This document shows positions 10,037-19,699 of a DNA stretch of 64,000 nt, in pieces (the first letter of the stretch is position 1; each line of letters begins with the position of its first letter). The notes beneath the pieces were generated by a model. The model made no database searches. It was not told where the DNA came from and saw only the letters and a list, made by a program, of their open reading frames with translations. A program made the position numbers and the translations under genes. The stretch lies in contig NZ_JADDRL010000030.1 of assembly GCF_021538895.1 (NCBI RefSeq), positions 1 through 64,000 on the forward strand, in the 5' to 3' direction. The stretch comes from Streptomyces olivochromogenes. Lineage in GTDB: Bacteria > Actinomycetota > Actinomycetes > Streptomycetales > Streptomycetaceae.

Positions 10037-10977
10037 GCGTCTCGACGTCGACCGAGTCCGCGCCCGACACCGCCGCCCACGTCGACGACGATCCGTCTGC
10101 CAGCGGCGCCGCCTGGCGACGGGGTGGCCTCTCGTGCCAGAGCTCAGGCAACGCCAGGGGCCGGTGAGGGACAGCAGCCACCAGACCCCCAACACCAACG
10201 TGAACCGCTCCGGGGCGCACGTACTGGCCCAGGCCATCGTCGGCACCACCCGGGAACACAGGCTGGAGCTGACGGCACCCATGGACGTCACCGAGGAACA
10301 CGGCCGCGGCGCCACCGGCAGCATGGACGAACATCAGGTCTCCGCCGGCCACCTCGGGCCCGCAGACGCACGTCCCACCTGGGTCAAGACGGTCGACAGC
10401 CGCGCCCTCCTCGACGGCGCGGCCGTCGCCTGACCTGTGCCGCCCTGCTGCGCGACCCCCTGTGCCATGACGCCCCGCGCACCCTGTGCCACCTGCGCAC
10501 GGCCGGCATCGAGCGACTGCTATGCCAGCGGCAATGGTTCGGCTGCCCGAATAGTCGCCGTCCGCCTCGCCGCATGTGTGCGGCCTCAGCGGCGACTGTC
10601 ACCCGGCGCGAGCGGACCGGCAAGTGCAGCGATCGCCGCCGGCGCGGCTTGAGGCAGCGGCGAACATTTTCCAGTTGCTCGTGCCGGGACCTCGCCAACA
10701 GCAACGCCCAGACGCCCCATGAACGCCGGCTCGCTGGATGTAGCCCGCCCGCGCAAGGCCCGGGTATCGAGCCCTGATGTCCCGGGCCTACTCCCCACTG
10801 GCCGGGTCAACCAGGTGGCGGACGCGGCCTGCTCCCCTGCCGGGCAGAAGCGATGCGGACCCCCGACACCCCCGCACGGCGCGTCATCCACTTCGGCTTT
10901 TCGATCCCGCGAGCTGTGTCGCGGAGCCGCGCTGCCCCATTCGTGACGCAACAGCGTAGACACGCCCCAGGGGCGCG
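10037..10977. other. long stretch without a recognisable gene
   Basis: Several overlapping open frames exist, for example a forward one at 10134-10433, but none has a family pattern or a clear ribosome site. The region ends at an IS5 scar. It may be decayed chromosomal sequence. Confidence 0.4.
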
Positions 10978-11190
10978 AAGGGCTTCGTCGTGCTGCCCCG
11001 GCGCTGGAAGGTCGAACGGTCCATCGGCTGGATCATGAATGCCCGGCGCAACTGCCGGGAATACGAGCGGCTTCCGCGGCACGCCGAAGCCCACCTGAAC
11101 TGGGCCTCCATCACGCTCGTGACCCAACGCCTGTCCCGGAAAGGCCCGCCCACCGACAACCGGACGAAGAAGAACCGGCCCGGCAACTGA
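10978..11190 (+). pseudogene. IS5-family transposase, C-terminal fragment
   Basis: The frame reads GFVVLPRRWKVERSIGWIMN followed by ARRNCREYERLPRHAEAHLN and ends in KNRPGN and a stop. This is the characteristic C-terminal block, with the catalytic Glu in VERS, of IS5-group transposases in Streptomyces. Nothing of the N-terminal two thirds is present upstream; a stop lies just before the block. It is an isolated scar. Confidence 0.8.
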
Positions 11191-11253
11191 ACCCCGGGAA
11201 CTGCTCCTCAATTCTTTCCGCGTCCCGTCCCCTCGGCCCTTTGCAGCGTGCGG

Positions 11254-11853
11254 TCACCAGGTTCTCCGGGCCGTGGCTCGGGGGCCCCAGGAGGCGCATG
11301 CGACGGTCGAGCGAGAGGTGAGGCCCAGCGCGGGGTTGTCTTTACCGTCCCGCATGTGGTTGAGCCAGCGTTCGTACCAGCTCAGGAAGTCCTGGGTCGA
11401 GGAGACGTTCGGGTGCCAGAAGCCCTCCGCGTTGCCGGTGACCACGCGGCCGGTGAGGGGTCCGGTCACGCCGATGAGGCACAGGTCCGTGCAGCCCATC
11501 TCAACAATGTGGAGGAACCGATCTCCTTGCAGCGCCTCTGGGTGGTCCACGTGATGGAATCCCCGCGGGGTGCCGTCCGAGGGCTGTCGGTCCATGGTGA
11601 AGAGCCTGCAGTCCTCCAGCGGAAGCATGCCGTAGAAGGGGCCGGCACCGCTGCCTCCGATTTCGACGAGGAACTCTCGGTAGGCCGACGGCAATGCGAT
11701 GTGGTGTTCGCGCTCGAAGGCGTCGGCCTGCACGGAACTGACGCGCGGGCCAACACGAAACTCGTGGCGCTCGGCACCCATCGAGTGGCTGCGCTGTGCC
11801 TGGTATGGCACCTTCGCCAACTTGGAGCGTATGCGCGATATGCGGGAGTCCAT
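11254..11853 (-). CDS. SMI1/KNR4 (SUKH) family protein
   Basis: 199 residues from an ATG at 11853. The core FEREHHIALPSAYREFLVEI followed by GGSGAGPFYGMLPLE is the SMI1/KNR4 signature. In bacteria this superfamily is widely used as immunity protein against contact-dependent or polymorphic toxins, but stand-alone members with other roles exist. No toxin gene is adjacent, so this could be an orphan immunity gene. The reading frame extends upstream without a better start; the chosen start matches where the fold begins. Confidence 0.8.
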   Translation of the reverse strand: MDSRISRIRSKLAKVPYQAQRSHSMGAERHEFRVGPRVSSVQADAFEREHHIALPSAYREFLVEIGGSGAGPFYGMLPLEDCRLFTMDRQPSDGTPRGFHHVDHPEALQGDRFLHIVEMGCTDLCLIGVTGPLTGRVVTGNAEGFWHPNVSSTQDFLSWYERWLNHMRDGKDNPALGLTSRSTVACASWGPRATARRTW

Positions 11854-12048
11854 CGGAGGATCTCTTCTCTCGTCTGCCACCACTCTACTGGGGCCTGAAT
11901 GAGGCACCTCCGAGCGTGGTGAGGCAGGCCACGGCCTGCAGGAGCTCTCAACTCCGGCGCTTGGTGCATTCGCCAACTGCTGTCCTGAAGGCCATGTCCA
12001 TAGGGAACATGGCGTCACGTTTGCGTCGATTCGTTTTCGGTCACGCGC

Positions 12049-13050
12049 CTACCCCCGCACCGCTCTACCCCACGTTTCCAGCAGTTCGCGCTCACGCCGG
12101 CTGCTGAGGCCGGCCCGACGGGGCCGGTCCAGACCCTGCTCCCGCTCCCAGCGCAGGGTCTGCGCCAGGAGCTCCGCCCGAGGCCGGTGCCGCAGGCCGG
12201 CCGCGGCCGCCGCTGCGCCATTGCGGGCGCTAAAGCCGACCCAGTCCGGGTCGGCCACCCACAGCGCGAGCGACTCCGGACCCATGGCCTGGACCACGTT
12301 CTGCCCGAGCAACCAGTCGTTGTCCGCCTCCACCACCGGCCCGGTGTGCCCGCCGATCTCCCTCGACAGCGCCACCCACTCCCCGAAGGGCACGATCGGG
12401 CCGACCGCGTTGTACGTTCCGGTCGTCCCCTTCTCCGCGCAGTCGAGCAACCATGCAGCGAGGTCTCGCGCGTCCACCACCTGCGTCGGGATGCCAGGGC
12501 AAGCCGGCACCAGCAGCGGGGCCAGCGGCTCGCGGGCCGCGCGGGCGACCCAATAGCCGCAGCGACCACTGCGATCACCGGGGCCGCCGATCAGCCCCGC
12601 CCGTGCGATGAGGAGCCGGTCGCCCACTGCGGCCGCCGCGGCCTCCTCGCAGGCCACCTTGGCCTCCCCGAACTCGGCGTGGTCGACCTCGTCCCGCTCG
12701 GCCGCCGGAAGCAGGTCCGCCGACTCGTCCGCCTCCAGCTGCGCATGCGAGGCATACGCGCTGACCGACGACACGTACGACCAATGGACCGCGCTCTCAC
12801 CGAGCGCCGCCAGGGCCCCGCGGACGAAACCTGGCTGCCCCGAGACCTCGAGAACGGCATCCCACTCCTGTCCCGGCAGGCTTTCGTAAGCTGACGGGTC
12901 ACGTCTGTCCGCAACAACCAACTCGGCGCCCTCGGCCACCTCGCCGCTCTCCCCGCGAGCCAGGCAGGTCACCCGGTGCCCACGTTCCAATGCCTGCCGC
13001 GAGACCTCGCGGCCCACCCACGCCGTTCCGCCCAGCACCAAGATCTTCAT
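12049..13050 (-). CDS. NAD-dependent epimerase/dehydratase family reductase
   Basis: 333 residues beginning MKILVLGGTAWVGREVSRQA, an N-terminal Rossmann motif (GGTxxxG) of atypical/extended short-chain dehydrogenases. VVADRRDP, SYVSSVSAYASH and the terminal domain QVVDARDLAAWLLDCAEKGT fit the epimerase-like family. The usual YxxxK catalytic pair is not obvious (an AEFGEAKVACEE stretch occupies that place), as in many atypical members. The ATG at 13050 is taken because the Rossmann strand starts there; the frame continues upstream through a transposase scar. Confidence 0.85.
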   Translation of the reverse strand: MKILVLGGTAWVGREVSRQALERGHRVTCLARGESGEVAEGAELVVADRRDPSAYESLPGQEWDAVLEVSGQPGFVRGALAALGESAVHWSYVSSVSAYASHAQLEADESADLLPAAERDEVDHAEFGEAKVACEEAAAAAVGDRLLIARAGLIGGPGDRSGRCGYWVARAAREPLAPLLVPACPGIPTQVVDARDLAAWLLDCAEKGTTGTYNAVGPIVPFGEWVALSREIGGHTGPVVEADNDWLLGQNVVQAMGPESLALWVADPDWVGFSARNGAAAAAAGLRHRPRAELLAQTLRWEREQGLDRPRRAGLSSRRERELLETWGRAVRG

Positions 13051-13157
13051 CGGGTCACTCAAACACGGACTGTGAGCACGCACATCCCTGCTTCGCCGAG
13101 AGCAGAGAGATCCGCCAGGGCGCACCGGGGCTGCCTGCCCCCAGACTCGTAACCCAA

Positions 13158-13800
13158 TTACGATGCGGCGTTGTTGAGACGTCGCCAGGAGATGAGACCG
13201 CAGCCCAACGAGACAAAGACGTCGTGGAGTTCGAGGCGTCGCTCCCATCGCACGGCGCGGCGTTTGAACTCGTGAAGGAGGGCGAAGGTCCTCGACGCCA
13301 CAGCGGAGCTTGCCCGGACCCTTGATTTTCGAGGCGCCCTGACGGGAGACCACCGCCATGATCCGGCGGCGCCACACCTCACGCCGCACCGCCCGGGAGT
13401 CGTACGCTCTATCATCCAGGACGCACTCGGGGCGCCGTCGCGGTCGGCCGGGCCGTCCGGCGACGGGCGGGATGCCATCGACCAGGTTCAGGAACTGCGT
13501 GAGTTGACGTCGGCAGTGGTGATGACGGGGAGTGGGGTGCCCTTGCCGTCGCAGATCAGACGGCGTTTGCTGCCCGCCTTCCGCCGGTCGACCGGCGACG
13601 GACCGGTCGCGGCACCCCCCTTTTCGCGCGGATATGGGAGCCGTCCACGCGCGCGGGTCCAGTTGAGTTCGCCGGCCGCGTTCAACTCGACAAGCAGTAG
13701 GCGGTGCAGCTGCTTGAAGACCCCGGCCTTCTGCCAGCGGTCTAGTAATGCTTCGTCAGGTCGCCGGCTTGAAGATCGTCCGCGGTGGGCGGTCCTTTCA
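13158..13800 (-). pseudogene. IS5-family transposase broken by frameshifts
   Basis: Consecutive pieces lie in three reverse frames: LLLVELNAAGELNWTRARGR and KGGAATGPSPVDRRKAGSKR at the right, then VDGIPPVAGRPGRP in the middle, then REVWRRRIMAVVSRQGASKI, and finally RTFALLHEFKRRAVRWERRL with SLGCGLISWRRLNN. This is the order of an IS5-group transposase. At least three frameshifts are needed, so it is inactive. It sits between the epimerase gene and the S41 peptidase gene. Confidence 0.82.
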
Positions 13801-13898
13801 GGCGAAACGGGGATGTCCGGCTCACTCATCCGCGGGCGGATTCCGATAACTGAGGGTGAAGTCCCCGAACGCCCCGTTCCCACCTCGGAAGGCACACC

Positions 13899-15836
13899 AT
13901 GGCACACCCCGCCGACCGCTCCGCCCCGGATTTCGTCCCCCACTCCGCCGAAGCCGTACGGGAGCATCTGACCGCGGCCACCGCACTGCCCACCTTCCTC
14001 GCGGGCGCCGGCACCCTGACGCTGGCCGAGCGCCGCCTCATCGTCGACCAGGCCCTGCTCATGCTGGACCAGAACTACGTCCACCTGCCGCTCAAGTCCG
14101 CCATGTACGCCGTCAACCCGGTGCAGCGCCTACGGGTGCTGCACCGCCGACTGGAGCGGCAGACCGAGTCGACCAAGCCCCTGGAATGGCTGTTTCACGC
14201 CGAGCTGTCGGAGATCTTCCACTCGGTGCGGGACCTCCATACCAACTACCTGCTCCCTGCACCCTACGCAGGCAAGGTCGCCTTCCTGCCGTTCCTCGTC
14301 GAGCGGTACGAAGACGCGCAGGGGGAGCACTTCATGGTCACCCACGTGGCCCAGGGCTTCTCCGCCCCGGGCTTCGCGCCCGGCGTCGAGATCACCCACT
14401 GGAGCGGGATCCCCATCGCCAAGGCCGTCGACCTCAACGCCGCCCGCTTCGCCGGCAGCAACGCGGCCGCCCGCCGCAGCCGCGGCATCCAGTCGCTGAC
14501 CCTGCGGCCGCTCGTCATGCACCTTCCCCCGTTCGAGGAGTGGGTGACCGTCAGCTACCTCGACGCCGACGGCACCGCGCGCGAGCTGCGCGAGAGCTGG
14601 CGGATCGTGGACAACAACCTCCTCCCGACGTTCGTCAGCGCAGCGGCGCCGACGGGAGCCGCGTTGGCCGTGGGCCTGGACCTAGACATGGACGAGGCCA
14701 ACCGTGCCAAGGTGATGCTGTTCGCGCCGAAGGTCGTCGCACGGCAGCAAGCCCTCGAAGCGGGCGAGGCCGCCCCCGAGGTGCGGGCCGGCGAGATCTC
14801 CTCCTCGATGCCCAAGGTGTTCCGGGCGCAGGAGGTGGAGACAGCCGCCGGCACGTTCGGCTACATCCGGATCTTCACCTTCAACGAACTCAATGTGGAA
14901 GGGTTCATCAACGAGTTCGTCAGACTGCTCCGCGAGATGCCGGACCGTGGTCTGATCCTGGACGTCCGGGACAACGGCGGCGGCGTCATCTGGAACTCCG
15001 AACTCGCCCTACAGACCCTCACCCCCCGCCGCATCACCCCCGAGCCGACGCAGTTCATCAACACCCCGCTCAACCTGCGGATCTGCCGCAGGAACCAGGA
15101 CGACCTGGGCGCCTGGCTGCCCTCCATGGAGCAGGCCGTGGAGATCGGGGCCACCTACTCCAGCGCCGTGGCCCTCACACCCGAGGACGGCGCCAACGCG
15201 ATCGGCCAGCAGTACGTCGGCCCGGTCGTCCTCATCACCAGCGCCCGCTGCTACTCGGCCACCGACATCTTCGCCGCCGGCTTCCAGGACCACCAGATCG
15301 GCCCCGTCCTCGGCACCGATGAGAACACCGGCGCCGGCGGCGCCAACGTCTGGGAGCACAAACACCTCGTCGACCTCCTCACGGGTGATCCCGAGACGCC
15401 ATACCGGCCCCTGCCGAAGGGCGCCGGCATGCGGGTGGCGATCCGCCGCAGCCTGCGGGTCGGCACGAACTCCGGCACGCCGGTGGAGGACCTGGGCATC
15501 ACCCCGGACATCCCCTACCGGATGACCCGCCGGGACCTGATGGAAGGCAACGCCGACCTATTCGAGCGCGCCGGGGAGATCCTCAAGGGCCTCACGCCGC
15601 ACGCCGTGAACATCACGAACGCGACCGCCGCCGGCGGTGCGCTGCGGCTCAAGGTCAAGGCCACCAACATCGACCGGCTGGACGTCTACGTCGATCAGCG
15701 CCCGCGCGCCTCCGTCGACCTGTCCGACGGCCAGGCCGACGTCACCGTCCCCGACGCGGCCACCGCCCACTCGGCGCGCGTGGAGGGCTTCGCCGGCGGA
15801 GAACTCGTCGCCACCAACACCGCCCAGCTCAACTAA
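13899..15836 (+). CDS. S41-family peptidase
   Basis: 645 residues with GGAAGG 7 nt before the ATG. The C-terminal-processing-peptidase core is visible: GYIRIFTFNELNVEGFINEF, then LILDVRDNGGG, then the nucleophile block VLITSARCYSATDIFAAGFQ with Ser in the S-A-T context, and the loop GTDENTGAGG. No signal peptide is apparent, so it may act in the cytoplasm. About 60 residues after the core form a small beta-rich tail. The gene is monocistronic, between IS debris on both sides. Assignment to S41 is firm; substrate unknown. Confidence 0.85.
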   Translation: MAHPADRSAPDFVPHSAEAVREHLTAATALPTFLAGAGTLTLAERRLIVDQALLMLDQNYVHLPLKSAMYAVNPVQRLRVLHRRLERQTESTKPLEWLFHAELSEIFHSVRDLHTNYLLPAPYAGKVAFLPFLVERYEDAQGEHFMVTHVAQGFSAPGFAPGVEITHWSGIPIAKAVDLNAARFAGSNAAARRSRGIQSLTLRPLVMHLPPFEEWVTVSYLDADGTARELRESWRIVDNNLLPTFVSAAAPTGAALAVGLDLDMDEANRAKVMLFAPKVVARQQALEAGEAAPEVRAGEISSSMPKVFRAQEVETAAGTFGYIRIFTFNELNVEGFINEFVRLLREMPDRGLILDVRDNGGGVIWNSELALQTLTPRRITPEPTQFINTPLNLRICRRNQDDLGAWLPSMEQAVEIGATYSSAVALTPEDGANAIGQQYVGPVVLITSARCYSATDIFAAGFQDHQIGPVLGTDENTGAGGANVWEHKHLVDLLTGDPETPYRPLPKGAGMRVAIRRSLRVGTNSGTPVEDLGITPDIPYRMTRRDLMEGNADLFERAGEILKGLTPHAVNITNATAAGGALRLKVKATNIDRLDVYVDQRPRASVDLSDGQADVTVPDAATAHSARVEGFAGGELVATNTAQLN

Positions 15837-15884
15837 CAGAACATGCCCGGCACATGTGTGAGTTCGCGGTAGCCGTGCTCGATC

Positions 15885-16249
15885 TTAGCAGCGGGTAGGG
15901 GGCTGGTGCCCGAAGTCTCGGCGGGCCTGCCCGCCGAGACTGCCCAGGTACTGAACAAGGCGGGGGCTGAAGCCGTAGGCGCGGTAAACCAGGGGCAGGT
16001 AGCGGGGCACATCGACCGCTGCAGCCCTGGTCGACCGCCCGCGCAGCACGGCCTTGGCAACTTGTTCAGCTGTAACACCCAGAATCGTCAACGGCACCGC
16101 GGTGACCGCCAGGACAGCGGTGATCGGGAGCGACCACTCCCCCTCTCCAAGGAGGCAACCTGTTCCTCCAGGTCCTCGACCGCGTCATCAGTCTGGTCGC
16201 CGCGCTGCACGGGTAGCGCCAGATGTCCGTCGATATGGGCAAGGCTCAT
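15885..16249 (-). pseudogene. possible short-chain dehydrogenase tail and small upstream frame
   Basis: The reverse frame 15885-16097 reads LTILGVTAEQVAKAVLRGRS, then VDVPRYLPLVYRAYGFSPRL, reminiscent of the C-terminal end of short-chain dehydrogenases that carry an EQVAxAVxRG helix. Directly upstream (16088-16249) a 53-codon frame begins MSLAHIDGHLALPVQRGDQT with a DAVEDLEEQVASLE helix. Either could be a remnant; neither has a convincing ribosome site. The reading is tentative. Confidence 0.3.
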
Positions 16250-16292
16250 CTCTGGCGCAGATCGTCAGATGGGGGTACGGCGGGGCAGGGGG

Positions 16293-16559
16293 TTAGCATT
16301 TCCGGCGCCATGGCGCGGTGACGGCCGCGGTGCCTCGGCGGAGGGCTGATGCCACGCCATTCACCAGGCGGACCGGCCAACAGCGACGCGTCATACTGCC
16401 TCCCGCTGGGGACGGCCCGAGGGCACTTGGGGCATCGTCGGCCGGGGTGGCCGGCGCGGGCAGGGAGGCCGGTTCGGGTGCGGGCGTTGGGGGGACGGGC
16501 TGCCGGGTGGCTTCTGCGCGAACCCAAGCGGCGATGACGGCGTAGATGTCGCGAGACAT
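16293..16559 (-). CDS. small hypothetical protein
   Basis: 88 residues beginning MSRDIYAVIAAWVRAEATRQ followed by a Pro/Ala-rich linker and a basic end (WRRKC). A canonical AGGAG lies 7 nt upstream of the ATG, which is the main support. I do not recognise it. It follows another small gene on the same strand with a 100-bp gap, so the two may be co-transcribed. Confidence 0.5.
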   Translation of the reverse strand: MSRDIYAVIAAWVRAEATRQPVPPTPAPEPASLPAPATPADDAPSALGPSPAGGSMTRRCWPVRLVNGVASALRRGTAAVTAPWRRKC

Positions 16560-16659
16560 GGTGAATCTCCTGCGGTCTGGACCGGTTGCTGGCAGCGCGG
16601 ACTGGCCGTCGCTGCCCCCGCACGCGAGCCGGGCAGGGGGAGCGACGCGGCCGGGCCGG

Positions 16660-17115
16660 TCAGCAGCGCAGGACGTCGTACTGAGGGAGTTGGTCTCCGG
16701 CCCGGCGATGAGCCGAGGCTGGTGCCCGTCCTTGGGCGCCAAGGGCAGTGACCCGGGCGAGGGTGTCGCACACGACCCGATGCCAGCCGAGGACCGCCAG
16801 GCGGGAGCGGTGGCGGCAGGGCGAGACGATGGATGCCCGGTGCCCTCCGCCGTGATGCGGTGCGTCGCGCACCACGTCGAGGCCGCCGTCCGACGACGAT
16901 GACACCTGCAGGGTCTCGCCGGTGTCATCCTCGTCGGACGTTGGCGTCAATGCCTGCGAATGGTGCAGGACAGCGCTGTCGCCGGTAGCAGACGGCGGCA
17001 CATCAGCGAAGGCGGAAATGCACGTCGTGATCAGGAATGTCAGTAAGGCCACCAGCAGCGTACCGCGCACACCGCTGCGGGCCGCGTGTCGGCCGGTGAT
17101 GACAGCGCTGGACAT
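16660..17115 (-). CDS. hypothetical protein with N-terminal membrane segment
   Basis: 151 residues from an ATG at 17115 preceded by GGGGGAGG. Residues about 15-37 (SGVRGTLLVALLTFLITTCI) form a single hydrophobic helix or uncleaved signal, followed by an acidic stretch (TPTSDEDDTGETLQ) and a His/Arg-rich tail. The product would be a small envelope protein with its C-terminus outside. The family is unknown to me. The tail beyond residue 95 looks less gene-like, so the C-terminus may be frame-shifted. Confidence 0.5.
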   Translation of the reverse strand: MSSAVITGRHAARSGVRGTLLVALLTFLITTCISAFADVPPSATGDSAVLHHSQALTPTSDEDDTGETLQVSSSSDGGLDVVRDAPHHGGGHRASIVSPCRHRSRLAVLGWHRVVCDTLARVTALGAQGRAPASAHRRAGDQLPQYDVLRC

Positions 17116-17239
17116 GCAGGGCCTCCCCCAGGGTGTCCGATAGAACAAATCCCCTGGACAAGGGACGACACACTCGACATAACCCAAAAGGGACCACATC
17201 GGCCTGTGAGGGGGTGAACGGAATCAAACCTCTATACGC

Positions 17240-17590
17240 ATGCCGATGATTCAGCCGACCTGCGCCCTGCGACGCGAGCGCAGTCACGCGTCACCGCCCG
17301 CGTCCTTCGGTCCCGTTCGGTGATGCCGCGGGTGTCCTTGATGGGCAGACAACCCAGCAGGGCGCCGTTCGGGACGGTGACCGGGAAGCGGGAGTACCCG
17401 CCTCGAGCGCCACCCGCTCCGAGTCGCCTTGGCCAATGGTGTGCACGACCGTGCGCATCCGCCGTGCGGGGAAACGTCTCGCCGATCGGGCGGGTGCCCT
17501 GCTCCGGCACATCGCGGAACACCTCGCCGTCCGCGGGCTTCCGGCCGCCCTCGCCCCGCGGAGACGCCAAGTGGCACACAGGGGTGCATG
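17240..17590 (-). pseudogene. CBS-domain (HlyC/CorC-type) fragment
   Basis: On the reverse strand a piece reads GYSRFPVTVPNGALLGCLPI followed by KDTRGITERD. This matches the first CBS domain of HlyC/CorC (CNNM-type) membrane proteins, where (x)YSRFPV and (L)GxxxIKD are conserved. Preceding sense VVHTIGQGDSERVALEA sits in another frame. Neither the DUF21 membrane part nor the CorC_HlyC domain is present, so it is a decayed fragment. Confidence 0.5.
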
Positions 17591-17808
17591 AGGAAACGGG
17601 ACCCCGTCACCCTGCCTTCGCCCCGCGATCACCCTTTGGCCGGTGCCCCGTCGGCCGGCCACCTGGTTGGTGGATACAGCGTCGCGCTCGCACCCGGCAC
17701 GGCGTCCTGTGCCAGCACCGGAGGATCAAGTTACGCCTGGAATGTCCAACCGGGTGAAATGTGAGCTCCGGACGAATCCACTCCGACCAGGAGACCGTCG
17801 TGCCGGTC

Positions 17809-18018
17809 ATGGACGTGATTCACGAGGTACACGTGTCGGAACCGGGCCTGGTGGTGGTCGACATCGCGGCCGCCGACGACGAGACCGCGTTCGCCTTTCA
17901 CGCTGCGCTCGCCGCGATGTGGGCCATTACCACCGTCGAGCGCGCGAGCCGGGGCCCCGGGCGACTTGGAGTCCGACTCCGCTGCCACCTCGACCTGCGC
18001 CAGCCCCTCAAGCCTTGA
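17809..18018 (+). CDS. DUF6207 family small protein
   Basis: 69 residues starting MDVIHEVHVSEPGLVVVDIA and ending GRLGVRLRCHLDLRQPLKP. The VSEPGLVVxDxxAxDxxT start and the GxxGVRxRxxxDLR end are what I recall as the DUF6207 pattern, found in multiple copies in Streptomyces genomes with no known role. Upstream in-frame GTGs at 17761 and 17800 are less likely starts because the family begins at the MDxI residue. Confidence 0.7.
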   Translation: MDVIHEVHVSEPGLVVVDIAAADDETAFAFHAALAAMWAITTVERASRGPGRLGVRLRCHLDLRQPLKP

Positions 18019-18184
18019 ACCACGCCACCTCCGGTGCGGTGGACGGCTCCGCCGCACCGACGCGTTGCCGAACCCGAAGCCACGGCATGGTCGGACAGGC
18101 CTCCTGGCTCACCGTTCGGATCGATTGGTGCAGGTCATCACCAACGAACGGACAAGCCCGAGGCCGCATGATCAACCACTTCTG

Positions 18185-19678
18185 TTAGGGCCAGTAGACG
18201 GGAAGGCCATCGTTGTCCGTGCCTGTCGGGCATGCTTCGGGGAGTGTGACTGATAGGCCGATGCTCTCCATAGCGGCTTGGAAGGGGACTCCGGGAGGGG
18301 TTGCCGCTGACCAAATCACAGAGGTACAGGTGCTGGTGTCGCAGTTTCCCCCGAATGTGAAAAAGTCGCCACTCTCCACGGACTTGCAGCGGCACACTGC
18401 GTTTCTCGGGTTGTACGGGTCGATTTCACACTCCACGTCCAGACAGTTTGCCCATTGTGCTCGGGATGTGCAGGTCATGGTGCGGGTATGGTGGCTGGTA
18501 TTTTGTGTCGAGAACGTCGAAACCAATCTCCTGTCGACTGGTGCCCGTTCTGCACACGAGGTATAGCCGTAGGAGTACCCGTATTCGACCACACAGCGGC
18601 AGATGAGGATGTTCGGGTCGCTCGGCGAGGGTTTGCAGGCGGCTTTGGTGCACAGCGCGTAGCGCTGTTTGCAGAGCCATCCCCCAGCGAACTTCACTTG
18701 CTTTGGGCGCCAGTTCGCCCAAGTAAGGCCGCGGGCTGTCGCGCGGGGGGAGAAGACGGCGGGCACCACCATGGCCGAGGCGAACAACAGCGCGCGTCGT
18801 GCGATCGTTGATCTACCACGCGGTTGGAGTGCTCCGGCCACCAGATCGGCGATCTCTGCAGACCCGACTGCCGGCGCGGCGGCGAGGATCTGGTCGGTGT
18901 CGATCAGCAGTGCGCTGGGGGTGGCGGTCAGACCGTAGGTGGTGAGCAGCATTCGGTCTTCGTCTACGAGTAGGTTCCGCAGCCCGTGCTCACGTGAGAC
19001 GGCAACGCCGCCCGCGGAGGAACCGCCGTTCACGATTGCGATGGTCAGCCGTTCTGCATGGTCCTGTTGCCACCGGGCCACCTGTGGCAACAGCGCGTCG
19101 CACGCGCTGCACGCGTGATCAGTAAAGAGAAGCAGGAGTGGCTGACGCGCGGCGGCAAACAGTTTGTCGAGAGTCCATACTTGTCCCGCTGCGTCAGGCA
19201 GCGAAAAGCCCGGTGTGATCATGCCGGGTCGCACTTTCCTGGATCGCTTGAGTCCCAACACCACCCAACACGCCGCTGCGATGGTCCCTAGGCCCGTGAA
19301 GAACCATGGGACACGTCCGTCGATTGCGACGAATCCCGCCGTAACTACGAGGAGCCCGTTGCGTGCGAGCGTGCTCCACCCAACCGGCGTGGCGCGTAGC
19401 CCTCCGAAGCAGTGGCAATCCGGGGTCCGGCCGCGTGCCATGCTCACCACGATGGCCAAACAGAACGTCAGCAACAGACCGAGCGCTCCAAGCGCACCGA
19501 TTCTTGCCCACGGGTTGACCATAAGGGCCAAGGCTGTAACGAACTCATAGAAGATGAGAAGGTATCCAAGCAGCATTCCAGTTCGAGCGGGCAGGCCGAA
19601 GCTTACGATTGCGTGAGGCAGCCTCTTGTGGTCCATGAGTTTGGCGATCCCTGCGACCCCGAAGACCGCAGCCAACAC
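18185..19678 (-). CDS. MauE-thioredoxin fusion with Cys-rich repeat domain
   Basis: 497 residues in three parts. Residues about 1-145 are a MauE/DoxX-like four-helix membrane unit (AAVFGVAGIAKLMDHKRLPH; CHCFGG). Residues about 150-285 form a TlpA/thioredoxin domain (FSLPDAAGQVWTLDKLF) with a CSAC active site near residue 193. A further hydrophobic segment at about 288-312 (RRALLFASAMVVPAVF) leads to a Cys-rich domain of about 185 residues with two copies of a C-x4-C-x3-P-x-D/N-P-x4-C-x-C unit. MauE and MauD normally mature the disulfide-rich methylamine dehydrogenase light chain, so this may be a self-contained disulfide system with its substrate attached. The GTG at 19678 is likely a rescue start (see findings). 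No mau genes are nearby. Confidence 0.75.
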   Translation of the reverse strand: MLAAVFGVAGIAKLMDHKRLPHAIVSFGLPARTGMLLGYLLIFYEFVTALALMVNPWARIGALGALGLLLTFCLAIVVSMARGRTPDCHCFGGLRATPVGWSTLARNGLLVVTAGFVAIDGRVPWFFTGLGTIAAACWVVLGLKRSRKVRPGMITPGFSLPDAAGQVWTLDKLFAAARQPLLLLFTDHACSACDALLPQVARWQQDHAERLTIAIVNGGSSAGGVAVSREHGLRNLLVDEDRMLLTTYGLTATPSALLIDTDQILAAAPAVGSAEIADLVAGALQPRGRSTIARRALLFASAMVVPAVFSPRATARGLTWANWRPKQVKFAGGWLCKQRYALCTKAACKPSPSDPNILICRCVVEYGYSYGYTSCAERAPVDRRLVSTFSTQNTSHHTRTMTCTSRAQWANCLDVECEIDPYNPRNAVCRCKSVESGDFFTFGGNCDTSTCTSVIWSAATPPGVPFQAAMESIGLSVTLPEACPTGTDNDGLPVYWP

Positions 19679-19699
19679 CAGCCGTTATGCCAGGACCAT

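Noticed and set aside
10134..10433. A 99-codon forward frame after the GAF-phosphatase gene
   Set aside because: No ribosome site, no recognisable pattern, and the opposite strand is equally open.
18185..19678. Reading the MauE protein as part of a methylamine dehydrogenase operon
   Set aside because: No mauB, mauA or other mau genes are nearby, and the Cys-rich part does not match the methylamine dehydrogenase light chain.
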